Source: Saccopteryx bilineata | Lineage: Eukaryota; Chordata; Mammalia; Chiroptera; Emballonuridae | Reading direction: 5' to 3' | DNA: 64,000 nt | Assembly: GCF_036850765.1 (NCBI RefSeq) | Contig: NC_089494.1 | Span: 234,936,779-235,000,778, forward strand | Shown here: positions 36,265 through 48,188 of the stretch, in pieces | Layout of the letters: each line of letters starts with the position of its first letter | Position numbering within the stretch: position 1 is the stretch's first letter | Notes under the pieces: generated by a model | Databases searched by the model: none | What the model saw: the letters and a program-made list of their open reading frames with translations, nothing else | Told to the model about the DNA's origin: nothing | Translations under genes and position numbers: made by a program

Positions 36265-36445
36265 AGTGTTCACAAACTGTAGTGTAGTGTGCTTCAGAGT
36301 CACCCGGAGGTTTGTTAACACAGACGCATGGGCACCTTCTCCACAGGTTCTGCGTCAAGATCAGGTGAGGGGCCCAGCAGCTTGTACTTTGAGCAGGCTC
36401 CCAGGTGATGGTGGTGATGCATCTCTGAGGAGCCCTGGTCCCAGA
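36265..36445 (+). repeat. MER5A-type hAT-Charlie remnant
   Basis: Starts CAGTGTTCACAAACTG and continues 'cttcagagtcacccggaggtttgttaacacag' and 'ccaggtgatggtggtgatgc', the layout of MER5A. The right terminus is lost. This is an ancient mammalian element, unrelated in age to the other hATs here. Confidence 0.75.
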
Positions 36446-37139
36446 GGATATCTTTTTAGCCAGACAAACCAGGTTCCTAGAAAACTTAAGGGCGTGGTCA
36501 CTCAGTAGCCTGATGCACCCAGATTGACAGCAAGCGAGTCAGGAGAGAAGGGGAGAGAGACAGAAACAGACAAGCCTGTCCCAAATGAATTTTGACACCT
36601 GGATGGACTAGAATAAAATGCATTTAAAAAAACTCATAAGGTGTTTTTTTATTTCAGTAACTTTATTTCTGTTAATTTTTTGCTTGTTTATAACCAATAC
36701 ATGTGCTGAGAAATTTTACCTGTAAATGTAATTTATTGGGAATGGAAAGAATTTGGTGAGAGCCGTGTCATTCAATTCTTTGAATTTCTTCTGAGGTAAA
36801 TGCTAAACATCACAGGGTAAGCATTTATCAAAGCTGAATTAAAAGTCCTATCAGTGGAAAACCCAATTAAATCCTATTGCAATCTTCTTAAAGACAATGA
36901 ATTAGAAACCATCTGATTTGCAGAAAGGTTGTGCCCAGATATGAGTCATTCACTTTCTCAGTCATTGTGACAGCTCCTAAAAATGCTTTCTTAGAACTTA
37001 TATGTCAGCCACTAATAATCATGCAAATTATACTAATTGTACAAGTGTTCTCATTGAAGGACACCTTGTTTAATCTGACATACATGGTAAAACTTTTAGT
37101 ACACTACTACCAACATAATACTCGTTATAAATTATTTTA
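36446..37139. other. No gene recognised; unusually non-repetitive block
   Basis: 36640-36930 is complex, AT-rich and matches no repeat I know. It could be conserved non-coding DNA, which cannot be tested here. Confidence 0.35.
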
Positions 37140-37151
37140 TTAAATTTATTT

Positions 37152-37551
37152 ATTTATTTATTTATTTTTTTCGTTTTCTGAAGCTGGAAATGGGGAGAGA
37201 CAGTCAGACAGACTCCCGCATGCGCCCAACCGGGATCCACCCGGCACACCCACCAGGGGCGATGCTGTGCCCACCAGGGGGCGATGCTCTGCCCCTCCGG
37301 GGCGTCGCTCTGCTGCTACCAGAGCCACTATAGTGCCTGGGGCAGAGGCCAAGGAGCCATCCCCAGCGCCCGGGCCATCTTTGCTCCAATGGAGCCTTGG
37401 CTGTGGGAGGGGAAGAGAGAGACAGAGAGGAAGGAGGGGGGGGGATGGAGAAGCAAATGGGCGCTTCTCCTATGTGCCCTGGCCGGGAATCGAACCCAGG
37501 TCCCCCGCACGCCAGGTCAACGCTCTACCGCTGAGCCAACCGGCCAGGGCC
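37152..37551 (-). mobile_element. tRNA-derived SINE (type 1) with 12-bp TSD
   Basis: The minus strand starts GGCCCTGGCCGGTTGGCTCAG, with A and B boxes and the long GC-rich body, ending in an (AAAT)n tail. Duplications TTAAATTTATTT flank it at 37140-37151 and 37552-37563. It is near its family by eye and so a younger copy. Confidence 0.92.
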
Positions 37552-37563
37552 TTAAATTTATTT

Positions 37564-37992
37564 TTATAGAAAATTTTTCCCCCATAATTCCCCAAACTGG
37601 GAAGCAACCAAAATGTCCTTCAATATATGTGAATAGATAAACAAAGGGCGGTACATTCAGACAACGGGATGTTATCAGCACCAACAAGAAATGAGCTATC
37701 AAGCTGTGAAAAGACACGGAAGAACCTTACATGCATGTGACGAAGGGAAAGAAGCCAGTCTGAAAAGGCTACACGCCGAATAATTTCAACTATTTGACAT
37801 TCTGGAGAAGGCAAAGCTGCGGAGACAGTAAAAGATCAGTGGTTGTCAAGGAGTCCGAGGGAGAGAGGAAGGGATGGAAAGGTGACGCAGAGGGGACTTT
37901 CAGGGCCGTGAAACTAGTCGTATGAGACTGTGATGGTGGATACATGACCTTACACATTTGTCAAAACCATGGAACTGAACTCGAAGGTTCTG
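37564..37992 (+). repeat. L1 3' region (sense)
   Basis: 'ccccaaactgggaagcaaccaaaatgtccttcaatatatg' through 'gatggtggatacatgaccttacacatttgtcaaaacc' is sense L1 sequence from the ORF2 end into the 3' UTR. Confidence 0.7.
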
Positions 37993-38229
37993 GGTGGCTT
38001 ATGAGCACCAGTTCTGGAGGCTGGGGGCCAGGTTGCCACAACTCTCTTCCCCACCCCCTCCTTGGCACAGCAGCCTGCTCCCACTCCCCCTGGGCTGTGG
38101 GGACACGAGGTCTTTTACTGCCTCAGCGGCAGGTGGCGACGGCATGCCATTGTTCCTCCTCTCCGGGTGCCTGTCTCTCCTCACTTGTCTCCTTAGCCTG
38201 AGTACACTCCAAAATCGTCTCCCCACTCA

Positions 38230-38720
38230 AGTGTTGTTTTCAAACCATTGGAGTCACTGCAGTATCTATCACACAGACGCAAAAGTTGGACAGTTTAGGG
38301 AGGCTGATAGGAAAAGCATCGACTCACCTGAAATACAGTGTTGGAGGGGGGCTCTACGGGTACCCTAGACTGCCAGAAAGGTGAACAAGTGGGTTCCAGA
38401 TCAAATTAAGCCTGAACCATCGGTGGAGGCAAAAGTGACGAAGCTGAAGCTGTCCTCCATGGGGCACGTCATGCGAAGGCAGGGGTCTTTGGAAAAGACA
38501 GTAATGCTGGGAAAATGGAAGGCAGCAGGAAAAAGGGAAGACCAAATAGGAGATGGGTGGACTCCCTGAAGGAAGCCGCAGGCATGAGTCCCCAGGAGCT
38601 GAGCTGGGCTGTTGAGGACAGGACGGTGTGGACATCACTCAGTCACTGGGTCGCTCTGACTCAAAGGCGTGTACACACAGCCCGTGCCCAATGGAAACGG
38701 TTGCCTTAACCAAGTGGTAG
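38230..38720 (+). pseudogene. RTE-type LINE reverse transcriptase C-terminus remnant
   Basis: Translation gives a broken series of RTE-type motifs: CWRGALRVPWTARK-like, then KLKLSSMGHVMRRQGSLEKT, then RKKGRPNRRWVDSLKEA. This is the characteristic C-terminal end of RTE/BovB-class reverse transcriptases (from memory, most like mammalian RTE relics). A stop at 38366-38368 and a frame change near 38520 break it. It belongs to an ancient, dead LINE. Confidence 0.7.
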
Positions 38721-40149
38721 GAATAGACAAAGGAAACAGCCAGAGAGATACGTAGGAGACGAACTTGAGGCCAGAACTCGGACACGGCACGGACCGGGGC
38801 AGGAAGCGCAGGTCCAGGAAAAGTTGTGGGTGGCTGGGTATTTCGCCTAGACCCCTGGGTGGATGGTGACGTCGTTTACTACCGTTATCTTGGTGCTGTT
38901 TCTTGATGCTGGTGGACTTAGGACAAACCACAATTACAGTGACTATATCTTGAACATTAGTAAAAATTGCTTTTTTGCTGACATGGTCCAGTCACTTTTA
39001 AAACATACAGTCCTATGATTCATTTTACTTAAGAGTAACTCTCCAGGCCTATTTAAAAGGTTTCTAAAAACATCTGTGCTCGATTAAACAACAGATACCA
39101 CTTACAGACCGTGTCTGTTTTCAAGGGTTTCAGAGCGGTAATTAATCAGGCAAATGAAAAAGCACAGACCTCATCTTTTTATCCAATTAGGAGAAACCTC
39201 TGTAAGTCTAGGGCACCAAACTGTTTGGTTTTGTTGAAATGCCTTGTGATGAGTGACTGGTTTTATATCTTGGAAAATATCAATATTTACTTTAAACTTA
39301 CAGCTAAATGAAAGAAAAACAGAATTTATTAGTTAACTGTCACAGAATATAGAGAGACTGTTATGGGGTAGCTACTGCCGGGCACCGTAAGGGAGTAGCA
39401 CCCACGACTTTGTGCTTTCTCCACAGCTGGGGACATTGCAGGCTTCCTTTTCGTAATTTTTCTTTTTGTCCTCACACACCATCCACCCATGATGAGCTTG
39501 TGTCTGCTTCTCCATCTTTACCCAGAACCCCTAGACTGCCCTGCTTCCTCCGTATCCCGTCTGTGCCCTTCACTGCCTTAAAAACAGCGCTCCAAATACC
39601 AATGCCAGGGAACTCCGCTGCCCTGCCTCTACTCGAGTTTTCTGCCTTCACTCTGCAGTAGGAAGAGCCACTCCTGTGCTCAGTTTGGCACTGCCAGGAT
39701 CTTCAGGTAATTAAACTGGTATCGCCCAGCAAAGTCAGCTGTAGGCTCATTGTTGCCCATTTCCCCCATTGACTTCCACAAGGCACCAGAGAGTCATTGA
39801 AGCTCGGTCCCGGGAGGGGTGGACAACTACTCCACCGGGGAGATTGAGGCGCGCCATGTTTGGGGGTGGGAGAACCAGAACTCACTCTCAGTCTCCCAGT
39901 CCCAAGCTCTTTCCATTCAACTTTCTTCTGATGAGAAGTTGGCTGGGTCTGTACTTTTGCTCATTAATCTACCTCCCTCTCAGCTGGACAGATCTGTCAC
40001 GGCGGAATTTCAGGGAGTAAAACGAGCTACAAACAAAAAAATATCATGACTACTCAAAATTAAAGTTGTCTGCACTAGATAGAATATAACTTCACGGAAA
40101 GAGACAGCTAATCTCAAACTCAGGGGGAAAAAACCCACATATACAAACA
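38721..40149. other. No gene recognised; possible L2 traces
   Basis: 39360-39660 has CT-rich text that may be old L2. Nothing else is recognised. Confidence 0.4.
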
Positions 40150-40340
40150 AAATCCACTTCCTTTCGTATTATAAAAGCAGAACATGCTTACTGAGAAGAA
40201 AATGAAAATAAGCCATAATTGCATCACCCACAGACTCGTTAGCATTTTGGTACATTTCCACCAAGGTTTTTTTTTTTTTAAAGCCATGCACGACAAAAGT
40301 TTTTAACATCATATGGTAAAGGAGAAAAGTAGCATTTTAG
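40150..40340. repeat. Old L1 fragment
   Basis: 'gcagaacatgcttactgagaagaaaatg...gcatcacccacagactcgttagcattttggtacatttcc' resembles an old L1 3'-region stretch, similar in kind to 16640-16720. Confidence 0.5.
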
Positions 40341-40377
40341 TTTTGAAAATCCCAATCCTATTAAAAATAATACTACA

Positions 40378-40735
40378 GGCCCTGGCCGTTTGGCTCAGTG
40401 GAAGAGCATCAGCCTAGCATGTGGAAGTCCCAGGTTCAATTCCTGGTCAGGGTACACAGGAAAAGCTCCCATCTGCTTCTCCATCCTTCCCCCTCTCCTC
40501 TCTCTATACCGCTCTCTTCCCCTCCTGCAGCCAAGGTTCTGTTGGAGCAAGGTTGGCTCGGGCGCTGAGGATGGCTCCATGACCTTTGCCTCAGGCGCTA
40601 GAATGGCTCCAGTTGCAACGAAGCTACACCCCAGATAGGCAGAGCATCGCCCCCTGGTGGGCATGCCGGTGGATCCCGGTTAGGATGTGTCTCTACCTCC
40701 CTGCTTCTCATTTCAGAAAAATTAAAAAAAAAAAA
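40378..40735 (+). mobile_element. tRNA-derived SINE (type 1)
   Basis: GGCCCTGGCCGTTTGGCTCAG head with A box and B box (GGTTCAATTCC), GC-rich body and A-rich tail. Target-site duplication not clear. Confidence 0.87.
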
Positions 40736-41464
40736 CTATATATATTCAAAAACTTTAAAATAAAATAACAGAAAAGAGAGGTATCATCTAGGTGTCGAGG
40801 ACATGGGTACATTGGTTTTCGGTGAAGGAAGGATGAGAAGGTGCTTGCTCATTTGTGGTTATTCATATGCGGGTTCTGTGAAAGTGTCTTTTAAGCATCA
40901 AGGTGGTCACTCTGGTGCTTCATGCACATAGGCTGTGTCTGGTCATTGCTTTCTTTGTGTTTTCCCAGGGCCTTGGGATCTTCTAGAAAGCAGGCAGGGA
41001 CCCCATCTTGTCGCCCAATGTAGGGAGACCATTCCCTATTCCCAGGTTTCCCTCCAGGACCCTGCAGGCCTCAGGCTGGGTCACAGGCAAGGACAGACCC
41101 ACCAGGAGCCCAAAAAGGCACTGGTTTGGTTAAGAGGATTTCCGCGTTCTCATCTCTGCAAACAAAGCTGAAGGATAGCACTGCAGTGCCAATCGTCTGT
41201 GACACTAAAAGTAGCACCTCAACTAAGTTCTAAGCATTGGCCAGGTCCTGAGCAGTGGTACTGTAAACCCAAAAACAGTGTCCCCAAACTGAGGGGAGAA
41301 ATGGGGCCATGCTAACATCGGAGCCCAAAGTGAGGTGAGTGTTTGGATCCCAGGCGCCTGCAGAAGCTCAGCTGCGCCCTACTCCACGGCTCCCCAAGGG
41401 CAGGGGTGGGAGGCCCATCTGTGCCCGGGAGGGTCCTGTTCCCTGATGGGGAGGCAGTCTGGGG
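40736..41464. other. No gene recognised
   Basis: Unassigned sequence without repeat or coding signal that I can defend. Confidence 0.4.
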
Positions 41465-41680
41465 CGTGGCTAAGAGCGCGGGCTCCGGCTTCCAGCAGCC
41501 TGGATTCAAACCTGGCTCTGCCGGTTGCTCTTAGTAGCACTGGGGAAAGTCCCTCACTCCCTCTTTGCCTCCGCTTTCCATCTGTCAAATGGGGATGACG
41601 AGAGTGCTGGTAGTTGTAGTGACCATTAAAAGTGAACATGTATGCATAGCGTTGGCAGAGTACCTGGAGCCTATGATCTC
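41465..41680 (+). repeat. MIR SINE fragment
   Basis: 'gcgtggctaagagcgcgggctccggcttccagcagcctggattcaaacctggctctgcc' to 'tctgtcaaatggggatgacgagagtgctgg' is a good sense MIR. Confidence 0.75.
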
Positions 41681-41955
41681 CAGCTATTCCAGCGACGGGA
41701 GGGCACACCCCGCTCTGCACCTCACTCTATGGCCCCCTCCCTCCAATATACATACACACCAGTGTCTCTGACTTCATGAGAATGCTGAGAGCCAGACACA
41801 GTCGTGTGGCATAGAGCACCCTGGGATCTGGGCAGGGTGCTGCAGCATGGTGGCTTGATGGGTGGGGTGACCTGGGGCTGTCTTCCTGGGTCCTAAAACA
41901 GCCCTTCTTGGACCTAGAGCTGCACAAAATCTCACATACACAGGTAGTTCAGTTG

Positions 41956-41960
41956 CTCTC

Positions 41961-42023
<63 letters not shown>

Positions 42024-42024
42024 C
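41956..42024. repeat. (CT)n-(GC)8 compound microsatellite
   Basis: About 26 CT dinucleotides with one interruption run directly into eight GC dinucleotides (42009-42024). The GC part is an alternating purine-pyrimidine tract. Confidence 0.95.
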
Positions 42025-42150
42025 TTTCTCTCCTGAATCTCAAACCAGTGGGCACAAGGCTCTCTCTCATACGGCTCCTCTGAGTGGCTCCTAGGGTCCC
42101 TCTGTAGGAATTGGACAAGACATCTCTCCCCTGGGGCCAACTCACTCTGT

Positions 42151-42312
42151 GTCTAGGTATGGACCCCCACCGCTCAGGGCCCCGTGGCCAGGCACGGACC
42201 CCCACCGCCCAGGGCCCTGTGGCCAGGCACGGACCCCCACGGCTCAGGGCCCTGTGGCCAGGCACGGACCCCCACGGCTCAGGGCCCTGTGGCCAGGCAC
42301 GGACCCCCACCC
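42151..42312. repeat. 35-bp minisatellite, about 4.5 copies
   Basis: GGCCAGGCACGG recurs at 42186, 42221, 42256 and 42291, a strict 35-bp period. The unit also contains ACCCCCAC and CAGGGCCC. Overlapping open frames of about 180 codons on both strands come only from the repeat and its GC content. Confidence 0.92.
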
Positions 42313-43221
42313 CAGCAGGAGGGCCCCCTGCACCACCTGCAGGAATGAGGCCCGCAGCTGGTGCGCGATCCTCCCAGCCCAGCCCTGTCTCCCTTCTTTC
42401 CCCTTCTAACTTCCTTCCAAGTTCTTACCCGACTGTTGCTCACTGGCAGGCAAACTACCCTGACCAGGTAGCACTAAACTCGTTAAAATCAAGTCAATTT
42501 TCCACCAGCGATTTGTTAAGCCCCTCCTGGCATGTGCAAGGCTGGGCTAGATCTCAAATATCAGTCATTTGCACAACGCCTTTGCAATTCGACCTATGGC
42601 TGGGAGCCACCCATGGTGGTGGGTTTTTTTTTTCTTTGAATCAACTAATTATTTAACTTAAACCTTGTTTCAGCCTCACCCTCCACAGACTCATCAGTGA
42701 AATCAGAGATTTGGTGTGCAGGCGGGACCATTTTTCTTATTACACATTAAAAGAAATATATTGAATATATTTACAAGATGTAGTATTCTAAAAGCAAATA
42801 TATTAAAAGGCAAATATGTGTCAGCCTGCTCTTTAAAATCACCTCCCTTACCGCAGACGGCACGCGTGCCGTACGCTGGGAAACGCCGCTGAAAGAGAGA
42901 TTTTTTTATTAAGAGTGTAAAGCGCAGTGCTCGCTGTCGCAAAACTTTACATCTGGTGAGAGATAAAGGGAGAGAGAGGTTTCACAGGAGATGGATAGAT
43001 GGTGAAGAAGGCAGACTGTAATTAAATCCCAAAGTGCATGGCCAGGGCAAGAAGAAAAAATGAGAGTGAGAAATAAAGAAGCCAGCGGGGGGAGAGAGGG
43101 GATAGGCAGGATGGCTGCACACTGAATAGATGGATTGGGAGATGCTACCCAAAATCCTGCAGGGCCCCCAGAGCTCCAGGACCAACTGCGAAGCTCTCAG
43201 CACACCCGCCCATCCGGAGTG
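42313..43221. other. No gene recognised
   Basis: Unassigned sequence between two tandem arrays. No gene signal. Confidence 0.4.
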
Positions 43222-45693
43222 CCGTCTGTCCATCCTCGGGTGTGATGCCCCAGATGTCCCTACAGTCTCTTTCCCAGCCATCTGTCCATCCTCGTGTGTG
43301 ATGCCCCAGATGTCCCTAGAGTCTCTTTCCCAGCTGTCTGTTCATCCTCCTGTGTGATGCCCCAGATGTCCCTACAGTCTCTTTCCCAGCTGTCTGTCCA
43401 TCCTCGTGTGTGATGCTCCAGATGTCCCTACAGTCTCTTTCCCAGCCGTCTGTCCATCCTTGTGTGTGATGCCCCAGATGTCCCTACAGTCCCTTTCCCA
43501 GCTGTCTGTCCATCCTCCTGTGTGATGCCCCAGATGTCCCTACAGTCTCCTTCCCAGCTGTCTGTCCATCCTCATGTGTGATGCCCCAGATGTCCCTACA
43601 GTATCTTTCCCAGCTGTCTGTCCATCCTCCTGTGTGATGCCCCAGATGTCCCTACAGTCTCCTTCCCAGCTGTCTGTCCATCCTCGTGTGTGATGCCCCA
43701 GATGTCCCTACAGTCTCCTTCCCAGCTGTCTGTCCATCCTCGTGTGTGATGCCCCAGATGTCCTTACAGTCTCTTTCCCAGCTGTCTGTCCATCCTCCTG
43801 TGTGATGCCCCAGATGTCCCTACAGTCTCCTTCCCAGCTGTCTGTCCATCCTCGGGTGTGATGCCCCAGATGTCCCTACAGTCTCTTTCCCAGCCATCTG
43901 TCCATCCTCGTGTGTGATGCCCCAGATGTCCCTAGAGTCTCTTTCCCAGCTGTCTGTTCATCCTCCTGTGTGATGCCCCAGATGTCCCTACAGTCTCTTT
44001 CCCAGCTGTCTGTCCATCCTCGTGTGTGATGCTCCAGATGTCCCTACAGTCTCTTTCCCAGCCGTCTGTCCATCCTTGTGTGTGATGCCCCAGATGTCCC
44101 TACAGTCTCTTTCCCAGCTGTCTGTCCATCCTCCTGTGTGATGCCCCAGATGTCCCTACAGTCTCCTTCCCAGCTGTCTGTCCATCCTCATGTGTGATGC
44201 CCCAGATGTCCCTACAGTCTCTTTCCCAGCTGTCTGTCCATCCTCGTGTGTGATGCTCCAGATGTCCCTACAGTCTCTTTCCCAGCTGTCTGTCCGTCCT
44301 CGTGTGTGATGCCCCAGATGTCCCTACAGTCTCCTTCCCAGCTGTCTGTCCATCCTCGTGTGTGATGCTCCAGATGTCCCTACAGTCTCTTTCCCAGCCG
44401 TCTGTCCATCCTTGTGTGTGATGCCCCAGATGTCCCTACAGTCCCTTTCCCAGCTGTCTGTCCATCCTCCTGTGTGATGCCCCAGATGTCCCTACAGTCT
44501 CCTTCCCAGCTGTCTGTCCATCCTCATGTGTGATGCCCCAGATGTCCCTACAGTATCTTTCCCAGCTGTCTGTCCATCCTCCTGTGTGATGCCCCAGATG
44601 TCCCTACAGTCTCCTTCCCAGCTGTCTGTCCATCCTCGTGTGTGATGCCCCAGATGTCCCTACAGTCTCCTTCCCAGCTGTCTGTCCATCCTCGTGTGTG
44701 ATGCCCCAGATGTCCTTACAGTCTCTTTCCCAGCCGTCTGTCCATCCTCGTGTGTGATGCCCCAGATGTCCCTACAGTCTCTTCACCAGCTGTCTGTCCG
44801 TCCTCGTGTGTGATGCCCCAGATGTCCCTACAGTCTCTTCACCAGCTGTCTGTCCGTCCTCGTGTGTGATGCCCCAGATGTCCCTACAGTCTCTTCACCA
44901 GCTGTCTGTCCATCCTCGTGTGTGATGCCCCAGATGTCCCTACAGTCTCTTCACCAGCCATCTGTCCATCCTCGTGTGTGATGCCCCAGATGTCCCTACA
45001 GTCTCTTCACCAGCCATCTGTCCATCCTCGTGTGTGATGCCCCAGATGTCCCTACAGTCTCTTCACCAGCTGTCTGTCCATCCTCGTGTGTGATACCCCA
45101 GATGTCCCTACAGTCTCTTCTCCAGCTGTCTGTCCATCCTCGTGTGTGATGCCCCAGATGTCCCTACAGTCTTTTTCCCAGCTGTCTGTCCATCCCTGTG
45201 TGTGATGCCCCAGATGTCCCTACAGTATCTTTCCCAGCTGTCTGTCCATCCTCGTGTGTGATGCTCCAGATGTCCCTGCAGTCTTTTTCCCAGCTGTCTG
45301 TCCATCCTCGTGTGTGATGCCCCAGATGTCCCTACAGTCTCTTCACCAGCTGTCTGTCCATCCCCGTGTGTGATGCCCCAGATGTCCCTACAGTCTTTTT
45401 CCCAGCTGTCTGTCCATCCCCATGTGTGATGCCCCAGATGTCCCCACAGTCTCTTTCCCAGCTGTCTGTCCATGCCCGTGTGTGATGCCCCAGATGTCCC
45501 TACAGTCTCTTCACCAGCTGTCTGTCCATCCTCGTGTGTGATGCCCCAGATGTCCCTACAGTCTCTTCACCAGCTGTCTGTCCATCCTCGTGTGTGATGT
45601 CCCAGATGTCCCTACAGTCTCTTTCCCAGCTGTCTGTCCATCCTCGTGTGTGATGCCCCAGATGTCCCTACAGTCTCTTCACCAACTGTTTGT
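43222..45693. repeat. 56-bp minisatellite, about 44 copies
   Basis: The unit contains TGTCCATCCTCGTGTGTGATG, CCCCAGATGTCCCTACAGTC and TCTTTCCCAGCTG. ATGCCCC recurs every 56 bp (43245, 43301, 43357). Variant patterns repeat at offsets of 616 bp (11 units) and 952 bp (17 units), so blocks of units were duplicated. The last third uses a CTTCACCAGC variant. Minus-strand open frames here (up to 121 codons) are artefacts of the repeat. Confidence 0.95.
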
Positions 45694-46260
45694 CATTGCT
45701 GAAAGGCACCCCCTTCCGCTCCCCAGTATGTCCGCCCTCACTCAGAGTATGTCCTTCTGCTCGGAAATCTCTCCACTCCTGTCTTTAGCCCTGTTCCTAT
45801 GCAGTCTTTTAAACTCAGTTCAAATGTCCCTCTTTCTCTCTAGACCCCTTAGAAGGTTTGGGGGTGCCCTTGTGCATAGTAGGGGTTGATCCCTCTAGGT
45901 GGGTGCTGTCCAATGGATGGAGGGCCACAGCACCCGGCGAGCAAATGGCACTTTGTAGGGATAAAAATACAGCCCTTTCCCATGTGTGCAAAGCCCTGCA
46001 ACAGGGCCCGAGGACCAGACAGCTGTCCCCTGTCCTGGCACCCTGTGCAGGGCATGCGCTGCAGGACAGACGGGCAGACTGCCTGCTCTAGTCACATGAC
46101 TCAGGCAGTCAGCTGCGTGCCTCTGTCCACGTGTATTGATTGACTCACACTCTCCAGCAGATAGTCAACAATGAAAGGGGAAGGGCTCCATCTAGCTCTG
46201 TATTCCCAGCACCTAAGAGAGTGCCTATAAAGTGCAGCAGAATAAATATTTGCTGGGCAA
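45694..46260 (+). repeat. Probable L2 LINE fragments
   Basis: 'ctcagttcaaatgtccctc' near 45815 and 'tgtattcccagcacctaagagagtgcctataaagtgcagcagaataaatatttgctgg' near 46200 follow sense L2 3' sequence, with unassigned sequence in between. Confidence 0.5.
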
Positions 46261-46708
46261 AGGGTGATCAACAAACACAAGCTGGAATGATTCAGAAAGC
46301 AATAGGTGTTGGGAAACTTTGAGCAAAGGAAATTTATTTGAAATCGGAGTTTTAACTGAGCACCTTTGCACATTGCCCAACACATACAGCGTACTAACTC
46401 CGTATACAGTGGGCAGAAAGTACCTCCAAGTGGCCGCAGAATGCAATGAACAGCAGTGACCAGCATTTACCTGCACAGAATCTCGGAAGATGAACCAGTT
46501 GCTTAGGGCTGGGTCCATACCTGTCTCGTTCCATGCTACGCCCCTTGAGCCAGCACGGAGTACTTGTTCAGTATCGATCGAACAAACAAATTAGGTACAT
46601 ACTCCTTGCATATCTCATTACAAATATTTAGACAATAATGGATTGAAGGATTGGGGTTTAGTAGACCCAATACTGATAAAAGTAACCTTTATACAATGAC
46701 TCAGCTTG

Positions 46709-46739
<31 letters not shown>

Positions 46740-48188
46740 GCAATTTTGTCACTCTAAATATTCATATCGTGATCTTGAGCCTTATTCCTGTCAATTGAAG
46801 AAAAGAAACTTAAACTTGCAAATTAAAGATAGCTTAGTCTCGTCTTGTTTAAAGCAGACCTTTCCCATCTGAGCCAGTCTCCTCTGGGTTAGACTAAATT
46901 CAAAGCTCACATTTCCTCCAGGGCTTCTTTCCCTTTCCATCCCCTCTGCAGTGTCAGCGGAAGCTTCGCTACCCTCACGCTGGCCACGTGCTGTCCCCCA
47001 GTCCCTCCTGGCTGCTGCTGGGAATGGCAGATCTACTGGGCCCCTGTGGTTATCCTGAGTACCATGTGGGGCAGTCTTCATTGGCTGCAGACTCATTCTA
47101 GCCCCAGGCTCTGTCCCCTTCACCCCTCACCCCTGCATCCGAGGACTTACAGAAGGGCTGTGCTTCTCCCCTGGCCCCTCAGGGCCATCGCCTCCACACC
47201 TCACTCAGCCATTCCAAACTGCACCCCGAGGGATGCCGCAGGCTCCAGCTCCAAGGCTGCACACAGGGCCTCCCTGCGGGGCTGGCGGTCTTCTGTGTTG
47301 TCCCTGAGAAGCAGGGAACAGACTCGGCTGCTCTAGGAGCTCTGGACTGTGCTCTATGACCCCTTGCTCCTCCCCACCGCCCACCGCCCACCACCCCGGC
47401 CCGGGGAGGGGAGCCAGGACCCTCCCGTGGAGTCCGACCCTCCCGTGGAGTCCGACCCTCCCCTGTTCTCTCTCACACACCCCTAGTTTGCCCCCTGCCT
47501 GGGGGGCTAGGAGAGACTTTTCTTATGGAATATACCCAGTCGTCTGTCTTTGGTTTAAAATAAAACTCTGTTCAGATCACCAATTAGAATGTATTCTTCT
47601 TTCCACTCTTTTTATGTAAAAGAACGTTTTGTAGTTGACAAATCCCTTTTTTTCTCTCAACAAAGCCTGTCTATCAAGACTATTGTTTTACTATTCAAAA
47701 CCCTATTTGAAAGTCAAAGCTGAACAGAATCTTTATTTTTTAATTCTTGCTAGGATGCTTTTGGCTGAATGTGGGGAAGTCCCAAGGGGGTGAGAAGGAG
47801 ACAAGTACATTCATGTATTTCAACAAGTAGAATCCCTGTTCCATCAGCAAATTTAACTCCAAAACTACACCCTTCAGAACCTGCCTCTTCCGCAGCCCTT
47901 GCTGAGCGGGTAACAGGTCAAGTGACCCCAAGCCACTGTTAGATATGATTGGGCCAAAGTCCTCTCAAGCCAGTTTCTACTTGCTGGTCAATCAGAGGCT
48001 TTTATGAGTATGAACCGAAAATATGGAAGTAGGAACCCAACCACAGTAGACACTGGTCCTCAGAAGTCAGGCAGAGCCAGGGTCAAAGTCAGCATCATGG
48101 CAAGATAAAGCCACAAGCAGCTGCACCAGAACCAAAAGGAAGTGGAGGAAGAATGTGACACATGCACCAAGAGAAGTGTGCCCAAACC
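46261..48188. other. No gene recognised; contains A29 run
   Basis: A pure run of 29 A occupies 46711-46739. The rest shows no repeat family or coding region I recognise; a CCCTCCCGTGGAGTCCGA duplication near 47423-47460 is a short local repeat. Confidence 0.5.

Noticed and set aside
41774..42656. Frames of about 180 codons on both strands
   Set aside because: They are produced by the 35-bp repeat and the CT/GC microsatellite; the plus- and minus-strand frames overlap and lack domains.
45108..45473. A 121-codon minus-strand frame
   Set aside because: It lies wholly within the 56-bp minisatellite and simply translates the repeat unit.
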